Assembly (NCBI RefSeq): GCF_900167255.1
Contig: NZ_FUYB01000016.1
Span: 1-64,000 of the forward strand
DNA length: 64,000 nucleotides
Origin: Thiothrix eikelboomii
Lineage (GTDB): Bacteria; Pseudomonadota; Gammaproteobacteria; Thiotrichales; Thiotrichaceae
Direction of reading: 5' to 3'
Shown here: piece by piece, positions 18,054 to 25,344 of the stretch
How the letters are laid out: the number at the start of each line of letters is the position of its first letter
Position numbering within the stretch: position 1 is the stretch's first letter
Program-made: the position numbers and the translations under genes
Notes under the pieces: generated by a model
Told to the model about the DNA's origin: nothing
Database searches by the model: none
What the model saw: only the letters and a program-made list of their open reading frames with translations

Positions 18054-19007
18054 TTAATGACTGATAAGCGCTTCGAGTTCAAAACGTAGGCGCTGCACAC
18101 TGTCATAGCCAGCTTGAATGGATTCTTGCGCACGATAAAACTCGAGTAGGCTAATATCCATGAGTTTTGGCGAGAGCAAAATATCCGGTGGATCACCCGC
18201 CATTCGGCTGCGCGTGATTTTATCCTGCATAATATTAATAGAACCTGCGAGTGCTTCAATTAAATTAGGGGCTGGCATCAGCCGATTAGTATTGAATAAG
18301 CTGGAAGAATAATCCCGTAAAGAAGCTGCAACATTCGTTAGACTGATTTTATTGGATTCAGCCTCAGTCGTATTCAACTCAGGATTAGCGACACTGGGCT
18401 TAGGTTGGGGTTGAAAATGCCGCCGTGTAATAGCGTCATTCAAATTCACCGCGATCACCAGCTCTGCACCTAAAGCACGGCAAAGCGACACCGGTACTGG
18501 ATTCACCAAGCCCCCATCCACTAACCATTGATCCTCATAGGCAAAGGGAGCAAATAAGCCGGGCAAAGAAATCGAGGCCATGACACCATCAAGAACTTTA
18601 CCTTCGGTAAACCACATTTCGCGCCCTGAACCTAAATAAGTGGCGACGGTAGCAAATTTAGTGGTTAAGTTGGCAAAAGTTTGGTCGGTTGCACAGACAT
18701 ATTCATTAAAAAATTGTTGCAACCGCTCACGATGTACAAAACCATTCAGTGAAGGATTGAGGTCAAAAAATCGAACTAAATCGAGTTTAGTGAAGCTCAA
18801 AACCTCACGCTCTAAACGCTCTAAATTACCGGCAGCATAAGCCGCGCCCACAATCGCACCCACGGAGCAACCCGCAATAATATCCGGCTGGATACCCAGC
18901 TCTTTCAAAGCGCGCAAAACGCCAATATGCGCCCAACCACGCGCTGAGCCGCTGCCTAAAGCAAGACCTATACGGGGTAGTGGGTTTTTGGTGCTGGTAT
19001 TAGCCAT
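18054..19007 (-). CDS. Patatin-like phospholipase, RssA/YchK type
   Basis: Ser-Asp dyad lipid acyl hydrolase. Oxyanion loop GLALGSGSARGWAHIGVLRA, nucleophile GCSVGAIVG (GxSxG) and the catalytic Asp in LVDGGLVNPVPVSL are all present. 317 residues, close to E. coli RssA (301). It has no signal peptide, so the enzyme is cytoplasmic or membrane-associated. The C-terminal 90 residues are helical and specific to this branch. The VanZ-like gene follows, suggesting joint action on membrane lipids, which is inference. Confidence 0.9.
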   Translation of the reverse strand: MANTSTKNPLPRIGLALGSGSARGWAHIGVLRALKELGIQPDIIAGCSVGAIVGAAYAAGNLERLEREVLSFTKLDLVRFFDLNPSLNGFVHRERLQQFFNEYVCATDQTFANLTTKFATVATYLGSGREMWFTEGKVLDGVMASISLPGLFAPFAYEDQWLVDGGLVNPVPVSLCRALGAELVIAVNLNDAITRRHFQPQPKPSVANPELNTTEAESNKISLTNVAASLRDYSSSLFNTNRLMPAPNLIEALAGSINIMQDKITRSRMAGDPPDILLSPKLMDISLLEFYRAQESIQAGYDSVQRLRFELEALISH

Positions 19008-19073
19008 GTTTTTCTACCGAGTGATTGATTGACTAGACTATAGCGGTTCTAGGCTACTAATTCACGACTAAGA

Positions 19074-20294
19074 TTACTCAATATTTAAGGTATTTAAAAA
19101 AGCGATTAAAGCTTGCTTTTCAGCCTCAGTTAATACAATCGCAGTTAAATCAGCCCGTCCAGCCTTGATTTCACTGGAGTTTATATAGTGATCTAACACG
19201 TCAGCCAGTGTCGCTTGCTTGCCATGATGGAAATAAGGGGCAGTTTGCCCCACATTGCGTAAAGAAGGGGTTTTATAGGCACCGATTAATTGATGGCGAT
19301 TGCGTTGCATATATTGCAATTTCGTACAGTCTGCGGGGGAGGCATCGCTAAACTCACCTAGACAATTAAACCGATCAAACCGAATTTGATCAAGAATGGC
19401 AGCTCGCCCCGTATCTCGACCCATTTCACCGGTACCAATACTATGAAAAGATTGATTCGTGAATAAAGGTCCTGAGTGACAATTTAAACACTGCTGTTTT
19501 GGATCAATGAATAAGCGTAAGCCTTCTAATTCAAGAGGGGTAAGTTTGCTATCACTCTTGCCGGCTTTTAAAGCCGCAACATATTGATCAAAACGGCTCA
19601 GAGGTGGTTTCAAGCTAGCCACATAAGCGGCGATCATTTTACCTAGATTAGCAAACTGGGTATCAATACTGGTCCGCTGCTGAGCACTTAAGGCCTTCCA
19701 AGCTTGGATTTGCGCAATACTCCCTGAAGGGCGCGCATCCGTTGGCCAAGCAGCCATTTCAGCAGTGCTAGGTGACGCCCCAAATAAAGCTTGATATTTT
19801 TGCTGATACTGAGGATCAGTGAGGACTAATTTCACGACAGCGGTGCGAGCAAGATTATGCTCTTTGGGATCTTCCAAGGGGCTTAAGGCTTGTGACCAAA
19901 GGCTGTCTTTGCGCCCATCCCAAAAAAACCATTGATTCCAAGCCACCCCTAACAGTGAGGGGGTATTGCGTGTACCCGTCTCAATGGCTTGTGCAGTGGT
20001 TAAGCCATCACTAAAAAACTTTTCAGGCTGATGGCAACTCGCACAACTGACTTGACCATTCGCACTTAAGCGCTGATCAAAGAATAACTCTGAGCCTAGT
20101 TGTACTGCTTGTGGATTAGAGAGATAACGATTGCTGGCATCACTCACTGCAGGTAAAGCATCCAAAGCCAGTGATTGAATCAACCCCCATGCTTGTGGAG
20201 TCCAAGGATTGGCAGTTGGACACGTTGGCTCTGCACAACTGTTTAGACTGAAACTCAGACTTACGCAGCAGATGAGTGCGACGATAGGGCGCAT
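19074..20294 (-). CDS. Di-heme cytochrome c peroxidase / MauG family protein
   Basis: Periplasmic di-heme enzyme; relatives reduce H2O2 (CCP) or oxidise protein residues to build a cofactor (MauG). Two c-type heme sites are visible: CASCH (84-88) and CLNCH (269-273). Family blocks are RNTPSLLGVAWNQWFFWDGR and YKTPSLRNVGQTAPYFHHG. An N-terminal export signal ends near Cys20 (SFSLNSC), a possible lipobox. 406 residues. It is the last of five closely spaced minus-strand genes that also encode amine-oxidase-like proteins, which favours a maturation or electron-transfer role over simple peroxide removal. I cannot decide the axial ligand that separates MauG from CCP. Confidence 0.9.
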   Translation of the reverse strand: MRPIVALICCVSLSFSLNSCAEPTCPTANPWTPQAWGLIQSLALDALPAVSDASNRYLSNPQAVQLGSELFFDQRLSANGQVSCASCHQPEKFFSDGLTTAQAIETGTRNTPSLLGVAWNQWFFWDGRKDSLWSQALSPLEDPKEHNLARTAVVKLVLTDPQYQQKYQALFGASPSTAEMAAWPTDARPSGSIAQIQAWKALSAQQRTSIDTQFANLGKMIAAYVASLKPPLSRFDQYVAALKAGKSDSKLTPLELEGLRLFIDPKQQCLNCHSGPLFTNQSFHSIGTGEMGRDTGRAAILDQIRFDRFNCLGEFSDASPADCTKLQYMQRNRHQLIGAYKTPSLRNVGQTAPYFHHGKQATLADVLDHYINSSEIKAGRADLTAIVLTEAEKQALIAFLNTLNIE

Positions 20295-20299
20295 GTGGC

Positions 20300-20743
20300 T
20301 TATTCTAGGTTAGAAATCTCAAAGCTAAAGACTAGTTTATCTTGACCTGCTGGGGTCTTAATCAGCAAGCCAAGCAGCCAAGCTCCGGGCATATTATATT
20401 GTAAACCTTCAATCTTATAATGGCCTTGTGCAGCGAGTGGACTCACTACGGGTGCGGTTGGCAAACCATGTCCATGCTTTGGCATACCGCCATCAAGCTT
20501 AATGTTAGCGCCATGAATGGCCTTGCCACTCCCATCCGTTAGCTCAAGTTGGCAATCTTGGAAAGATCCGACGGACGGTAAATGCTGACACCTAAGCCGC
20601 ACTTTAAATAAGCCATTCGTGCTGGTTTGAGTCAGTTCCCATGCAGGTTTTGTAATATCTGCATCAGTTGGTGCTTTACACGCTAACAAAACACAAACTA
20701 AACCGGTCAGTATGAAAATATGTTTAAACATCTGTTGATTCAT
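20300..20743 (-). CDS. YtkA/FixH-like lipoprotein
   Basis: A lipoprotein signal (FILTGLVCVLLAC, lipobox LLAC, Cys22) is followed by a small beta-sandwich domain: FKVRLRCQHLPSVGSFQDCQ, the GGMPKHGHGLPTAP motif typical of YtkA/FixH-like domains, YKIEGLQYNMPGAWLLGLLI and a terminal beta strand. Met/His residues in the GMPKHGHG loop could bind copper, which is inference. 147 residues. It sits 5 bases upstream of the MauG-like gene and downstream of the amine-oxidase-like gene in the same operon, so a role in metal delivery or partner stabilisation is plausible. Confidence 0.78.
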   Translation of the reverse strand: MNQQMFKHIFILTGLVCVLLACKAPTDADITKPAWELTQTSTNGLFKVRLRCQHLPSVGSFQDCQLELTDGSGKAIHGANIKLDGGMPKHGHGLPTAPVVSPLAAQGHYKIEGLQYNMPGAWLLGLLIKTPAGQDKLVFSFEISNLE

Positions 20744-20758
20744 TATGCCTTAACTTAA

Positions 20759-20789
20759 CAGGCAAGGCTTAGTTTTAACGCCTTGCCTG
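20759..20789. terminator. Strong hairpin between the amine-oxidase-like and YtkA-like genes
   Basis: A perfect 10-bp stem, CAGGCAAGGC (20759-20768) with GCCTTGCCTG (20780-20789), lies between two genes of the same operon. On the minus strand it is followed by TTAAGTTAAGG, a weak T-run. It may be a partial terminator that lowers expression of the last two genes, or an mRNA processing or stabilising element. Confidence 0.55.
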
Positions 20790-20797
20790 ACCAATGA

Positions 20798-23161
20798 TTA
20801 GTATTTATTAATGCGTAGATTGTCAACGGCGGCTTCTAACATACTGCCCGCCCCACCATCTGCAGCTTCTATTATAAGGTGCACTGTACTGCCCGCAAAA
20901 CTACTCAAATCAGCGCTGAAAGCACTCCATTGCGCGGGGCGATTGGCAGCTGTACCAGTTTGTAGGACTAGAGTCTGTTTGCGACCTTGCTCGGTTTCTA
21001 GGCTAATTTTAAAAAAGTCCGCATTCGTTGTATTCCAAAGATGCGCAAAATAATAATCGAGTTGCAGGCGGTAGTGGTTATTAGCCGCCAAATGGATAGG
21101 GGGCGAACGTACTGAGGTTATACCCCCATCCACATCATAAGTTCCGACACTAGTACCGGCTTGATAACCTGTTACTAGCGCTTGCAAACCACTCGAGGCC
21201 GCACCTAATTGCAGTGGGATCGTTTGATAATAAGTTGCTTGCGGCTTAGCCGCTTGCCACTGCCCCACTGTGGCAGAATCAGCACCTGCAGGATTCACTG
21301 TCCAATTTAAGCTAGCCTCAAAGTCTTCGCTATAGACCGTGTTACTGGTGGTGTTACCACTCGGTATACCATCGGTTATATCCCCTGTGTTGTTTTGTTT
21401 AACCACTTTTAGACTATCGAGGGCAGCCTCCACAATACTACCGGCATCCGCGTCCGCTGCTTCCACCAAAATATAAATCGTCTTACCCGCATAGGCGGCT
21501 AAATCGGTATTAAAATTTGTCCATTGAGCTGAGCGATTAGCTAAATTACCCGTTTGTTCCAGCACGGTTTGGCGACGATTACCCTCCACAATACTGACCC
21601 GGAAAAAATCACTCGTACTGGCATTCCACAGATGAGCAAAATAGTAAGCAAACTCGAGGCGGTATTTAGTATCCGATGGTAGATTAATAGCTGGAGAGCG
21701 GATTGAGCTTAAACCACCATCTAGATCATACGAACCCACCATTGATCCCGCCTGCGGGCCAGTGGCTAAGGCTGCATTACCCGTATTTGCTGCCCGTTGT
21801 GTGGCTATATTTTGATAAGTGGTTGCCTCTAAGCGCCCTACTTCCCATCGACCAGAACTGGCTTGATCGGTGTTATAGGGATTGCGAGTCCATTGGTTAG
21901 CCGTTTCAAAATCATCGGCAAATAAAATATCGGGGTTATTCGCTGGAGTCGTGCCATCCGTACCGCCAGTGCTTGCAGCTGTATCAGGAGCTGTACTTAA
22001 GGGGTTTTGTGCATGCCAATCACGAGGGCTTAAGCTGATATAAGACCAATGAGCATCCATCTGGGGCGCATCTTCAGCACGAGGCATGTGATAAAACGTG
22101 GTACTTGGCCAAACGATTAGATCACTCCCGGTTAAAGGCTCGCCATCGACAAAATCAGCTAGATGATTAGCACAATTATTGACCGTTGGATTATGCGAAG
22201 CAAAGAGTTCGCAACTATTATACCGCGTGACATAGAGGTCATTTTGAGTGAAAGGTTCGCTGGCTGGGCCAAGATCTTGTTGCTCGGATTGATGCAAACG
22301 AAGTTCATAAGAAATCGGCAACCCCTTGGCATTTTTTGTAGCCCCATCGACTATTCGCCAAGTACGTGAAGTGGTCGGGTCAACAGAACGGGCTACTTCA
22401 GTAGTAAAGCGTGTTTTGGTTAAGCTAGTACGCCCACTATTAGCGGTGAAGTTTAACTCCTCCACATAGTCATCCATGCTAGTACCATTTAAATCAAAAT
22501 CCAGCCGCCAAAAGAAATTATGTAAATGCGCAATCCCCACTTTATTATCCGCAATCAACCAACCTTGTTGCTCGGTATTGCGGTCGCTATAGCGTTGTAG
22601 TGCGCCGGTAGCACCGACACCCGGTTCAATCGAACCATCATCCATAAAGCGCCAACTAGGAATATAGTTATAAGCACCGATTTTAGACACGCTAAACAAA
22701 CTAAATGAATCCCCTTGTAGGCGATCTGTGTTCGAACTAAAAGCGCTACCTCGTGCTTCATTTTGTTGGCAAACCACCGCTTTACTACCAAAGCGCAGCA
22801 ATTTACCACCCGGGCAATCCGTTTGGTTTAAAGCAGCCATGTAGTTGCCACCTAAGCCATAATCAGAAATATCATGATAGCGGGCGCCATTATCATCATA
22901 AGGCACATGAATTTGAGCGAGTGCAGCTTGGTTTAAGACCATGCGTCGTTCACCATGACGTGGCGTATAATGAATTTTTGAGAGCACAATGCCTTCGCGA
23001 ACACGATGCTCCCAACAAAGATCCCAACGGGCTTGATTGGGTAGGGTGACATTCACAGAATAAGCATCTGAGCAGAATTCAGCGGCATAAACCTGACGCG
23101 CCCCAGTCATTAAAAGCACAAAACATAAGCAGGCCAACAGAGCTAGAGTTAAAGTTCGCAT
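20798..23161 (-). CDS. Secreted copper amine oxidase-like catalytic domain with two C-terminal beta-sandwich modules
   Basis: A signal peptide (LALLACLCFVLLMTGARQVYAA) is followed by a domain resembling the copper amine oxidase catalytic domain. Numbered from the start at 23161: Asp97 in HDISDYGLG aligns with the catalytic base, Tyr164 in KIGAYNYIPSW with the topaquinone Tyr, His212 and His214 in HLHNFFWRLDFDL with two Cu ligands, and His358 in YHMPRAED with the third. The usual Asn before the Tyr is Ala and the usual Asp/Glu after it is Asn. The oxidase N-terminal domains are absent here and encoded separately two genes upstream. Two tandem modules (about 413-587 and 609-787) share TGxQAG, YDxDGG, RSP and YYFAHLWN. 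787 residues; AGGAA before the start. A more upstream start would overlap the previous gene. Confidence 0.8.
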   Translation of the reverse strand: MRTLTLALLACLCFVLLMTGARQVYAAEFCSDAYSVNVTLPNQARWDLCWEHRVREGIVLSKIHYTPRHGERRMVLNQAALAQIHVPYDDNGARYHDISDYGLGGNYMAALNQTDCPGGKLLRFGSKAVVCQQNEARGSAFSSNTDRLQGDSFSLFSVSKIGAYNYIPSWRFMDDGSIEPGVGATGALQRYSDRNTEQQGWLIADNKVGIAHLHNFFWRLDFDLNGTSMDDYVEELNFTANSGRTSLTKTRFTTEVARSVDPTTSRTWRIVDGATKNAKGLPISYELRLHQSEQQDLGPASEPFTQNDLYVTRYNSCELFASHNPTVNNCANHLADFVDGEPLTGSDLIVWPSTTFYHMPRAEDAPQMDAHWSYISLSPRDWHAQNPLSTAPDTAASTGGTDGTTPANNPDILFADDFETANQWTRNPYNTDQASSGRWEVGRLEATTYQNIATQRAANTGNAALATGPQAGSMVGSYDLDGGLSSIRSPAINLPSDTKYRLEFAYYFAHLWNASTSDFFRVSIVEGNRRQTVLEQTGNLANRSAQWTNFNTDLAAYAGKTIYILVEAADADAGSIVEAALDSLKVVKQNNTGDITDGIPSGNTTSNTVYSEDFEASLNWTVNPAGADSATVGQWQAAKPQATYYQTIPLQLGAASSGLQALVTGYQAGTSVGTYDVDGGITSVRSPPIHLAANNHYRLQLDYYFAHLWNTTNADFFKISLETEQGRKQTLVLQTGTAANRPAQWSAFSADLSSFAGSTVHLIIEAADGGAGSMLEAAVDNLRINKY
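20801..21337 (-). repeat. Second copy of a tandem C-terminal module (protein-level repeat)
   Basis: Encodes the last 179 residues of the amine-oxidase-like protein. It repeats the preceding module in order: EDFE, a YYQ/TYQ segment, TGYQAG, YDVDGG, VRSP, YRLQLDYYFAHLWN, DFFKIS, an ANRPAQW block and a terminal EAAVDNLRI. The fold is probably a MAM/choice-of-anchor-J-like beta sandwich, used for binding carbohydrate or protein surfaces. Confidence 0.75.
21401..21925 (-). repeat. First copy of the tandem C-terminal module
   Basis: Matches the second copy block by block: DDFE, TTYQ, TGPQAG, YDLDGG, IRSP, YRLEFAYYFAHLWN, DFFRVS, ANRSAQW, then EAALDSLKV. The two copies are joined by a Gly/Ser/Thr/Asn-rich linker. 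The copies are diverged, so the duplication is old. Confidence 0.75.
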
Positions 23162-23207
23162 GGCTGGTTCGTTCCTATTAATTTTTCTAAACATGAAGGC
23201 TAGCGGC

Positions 23208-24368
23208 TCAGAACGGATTCTGTGCATTCCAATCACGAGGTAACAATTTGAAGCTTGACCAGCGAGTACTCATCCGATTGCTATCTTCGCTGCGGGGTAG
23301 ATAGTGTTGATTTTGCTTATACCAAACCACTAGATCTTGGCGATTAATGTTTTGCCCAGAGATAAATTGCGCGATATTGTCACCACAAGTAGCGGTAGGA
23401 TTATTCGCTGCAAAGCGTTCACAAGCCTGATAAGCGGTAAAATACAGATCATTTTGTAACCATGCTTGATTACGATGATTAGTACGACTTTGGTCATAGT
23501 GGGAAGGGACTAATTCATAAGAAATAAATTTGCCTGCTGCGTTACGCGCTACGCTGTCTCGAATCCGCCAGAAGCGTTTAGTCTCTGGATTCAAACTGCG
23601 GGCAGTTTCTTGACCGACTAGTTCTAAAGTTTTGGTTTTACGTAAGCGATCCGGGGTGGGAGTGCTATTGATTTCTTCTACCACATCATCATTAGCGATT
23701 TCATCGAGATCAAAGTCTAAGCGCCAGAGATAATGGTCCATAAAACTACTGCCAATTTCGCCATTTGCACCAACAGGCCAACCATATTGAGCAGTACTTT
23801 CGCCAACAGCCGGGAGAATCCCACTTAAACCAATCGCTGGTTCGATGGTGCCATTTTCATAAAAGGACCAACGTAAGCTGTAATTACGCGGGCCAATTTG
23901 CGAACTGGTAATGATTTCAAAACGTTCGGTTTGACGTTGACTAGTGTATTTATATAAATAGCCTGCTTTATGCATAGTCGCGCACAGTACTTGCCGCCCA
24001 TTCCAAGCGTATAAAGTACCCGTTGGACAATCCTGAGCCGTTTGTGTGAGGATATTATTCCCACCTAAACCTAATTCGGTGGTGATAAATTTAGGATCGA
24101 CAGCGGCATCATCAAAGCTGGCTTCGATCTGAGACAGTGAGGCCTCACCTAAGACCCGACGGTAAGCTGTACCCGGTGCTTGATAATGAACTTGAGATAA
24201 AACTAAACCTTCTTGATCTTTAATAGTCCAGCAAAACTCCCATAAAGCGCCTGAGGCAAACCGCTTGCTCATTTCCTCGCCTTGGCAATGGCTCGTCGGT
24301 GCAGCCATCGCGAGGCTCTGCCAAGCCATTAAGCTGATCAGGGTCAGGCTAGAGATTAAGTATTTCAT
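23208..24368 (-). CDS. Secreted copper amine oxidase-like pseudoenzyme (catalytic residues replaced)
   Basis: A paralogue of the downstream oxidase-like protein without the C-terminal modules: 386 residues with a signal peptide (LISSLTLISLMAWQSLAMAA). The scaffold is conserved (LWEFCW, GLVLSQVHY, ELGLGG, WSFYENGTIEP, WRLDFDLD, FWRIRD, LPRSED, LLPRDWNAQNPF), yet every key position differs. The topaquinone Tyr position is Arg161 (IGPRNYSLRW), the HxH copper motif is Phe209-Met-Asp211, the third His is displaced by one residue (QHYLPR) and the catalytic Asp is Ile95. It is therefore probably not an oxidase but a structural or regulatory partner, perhaps forming a heterodimer with the other paralogue. 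GGAGAG precedes the start. Confidence 0.8.
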   Translation of the reverse strand: MKYLISSLTLISLMAWQSLAMAAPTSHCQGEEMSKRFASGALWEFCWTIKDQEGLVLSQVHYQAPGTAYRRVLGEASLSQIEASFDDAAVDPKFITTELGLGGNNILTQTAQDCPTGTLYAWNGRQVLCATMHKAGYLYKYTSQRQTERFEIITSSQIGPRNYSLRWSFYENGTIEPAIGLSGILPAVGESTAQYGWPVGANGEIGSSFMDHYLWRLDFDLDEIANDDVVEEINSTPTPDRLRKTKTLELVGQETARSLNPETKRFWRIRDSVARNAAGKFISYELVPSHYDQSRTNHRNQAWLQNDLYFTAYQACERFAANNPTATCGDNIAQFISGQNINRQDLVVWYKQNQHYLPRSEDSNRMSTRWSSFKLLPRDWNAQNPF

Positions 24369-24383
24369 GGTGTGCTCTCCAAA

Positions 24384-25052
24384 CTAGAAACCGATATTTT
24401 GGGTAACTAGACCCACTGATAAATTCACAATAGGGCTAATTTCAAACACCACAGAATCATGGGTATACAATAGGACTTGCGCACAGCGTTGAATGCCGCA
24501 GTTTTGTGAGGCTGCATTTAAACCTTCAGGTAAGCTATCAGCGGTGAAAACAAAAGCTTTCACGTGTAACTGCTCGGGTTTAATTAGGGTTTGCCCAGTG
24601 ATGCGTTTATATTCGGCTTGGATCTGAGACAATTGCTCAGGGTCATTAAAAATCAGCAGGGAAGCCCGCGCTAATTCATTTTCGGTCAGCGGTAATTGCA
24701 GCTTTTGTACTCGTTCAGTCTGCACCCGCTCTTGTGTGTTTAAATCAACAATACTGTGAATCGTTTCATCGCTGCGATAGTCATAACTATAAACATCGGC
24801 TAAGCGTCGACCGGGTTGTTCTTTATCTACCGGACGCCGCTCAACCAATAATAGCTCTAGGGTATGGGCGATCGCGGGAGCGTGGGTGTCACTGCGCATG
24901 GCTAATTGAGCACGCTGCTCGGGTGCGGCTAAGCTGACAGCTTGGCTTAATTCTGCCGGGCTGAGGGGGTCTAAATCCTTGGCTAGGATATTGTTTGACA
25001 AAAAGGTCAGGCACAGCGCAGTCAGCGCTATTTTTGCAGATTTATTCAACAT
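24384..25052 (-). CDS. Secreted stand-alone copper amine oxidase N-terminal (N2/N3-like) domain protein
   Basis: A signal peptide (ALTALCLTFLSNNILA) is followed by features of the N-terminal domains of copper amine oxidases: DPLSPAELSQAV at the mature start, TLELLLVERRPVD, RRLADVYSYDYRSDETIHSI, VDLNTQERV, LPLTENELARASLLIFNDPE and a final block ARVL-like AQVLLYTHDSVVFEISPI. In canonical enzymes these domains are fused in front of the catalytic domain; here they form a separate 222-residue protein encoded first in the operon. Together with the next two genes it rebuilds the oxidase architecture from separate chains. The match is by eye to the family pattern. Confidence 0.7.
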   Translation of the reverse strand: MLNKSAKIALTALCLTFLSNNILAKDLDPLSPAELSQAVSLAAPEQRAQLAMRSDTHAPAIAHTLELLLVERRPVDKEQPGRRLADVYSYDYRSDETIHSIVDLNTQERVQTERVQKLQLPLTENELARASLLIFNDPEQLSQIQAEYKRITGQTLIKPEQLHVKAFVFTADSLPEGLNAASQNCGIQRCAQVLLYTHDSVVFEISPIVNLSVGLVTQNIGF

Positions 25053-25344
25053 GATTTGTCTTAGGCCCTATATAAAAACAGGAGTCATTTAGCTGGAATT
25101 ACACTCAATCTAGGTGTCTACTGTAGGGTTGGAGAGGATGAGCTCGCTATGCACAGCTGCTTTAGCGGACAATAAGGGGGGATAAATGATAATTTTATTT
25201 AATTAATGAATTAATAATAACGATGAACGGTCAGTATAAAACCACAGCAAACTCAATACACACAGGATTTTGTATGTGAGTCGCTCAGCCGAGCGTGGGT
25301 AATGCTATACTGCAGTGCACTAGAGGATACGAGGATGATGGTCA
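25053..25344. other. Divergent intergenic region upstream of the amine-oxidase-like operon
   Basis: Should hold the promoter of the five-gene minus-strand operon and of the transporter gene. An AT-rich core (25187-25220, ATAATTTTATTTAATTAATG) lies in the middle. No hairpin, RNA gene or coding frame with a ribosome-binding site is evident. Confidence 0.35.
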
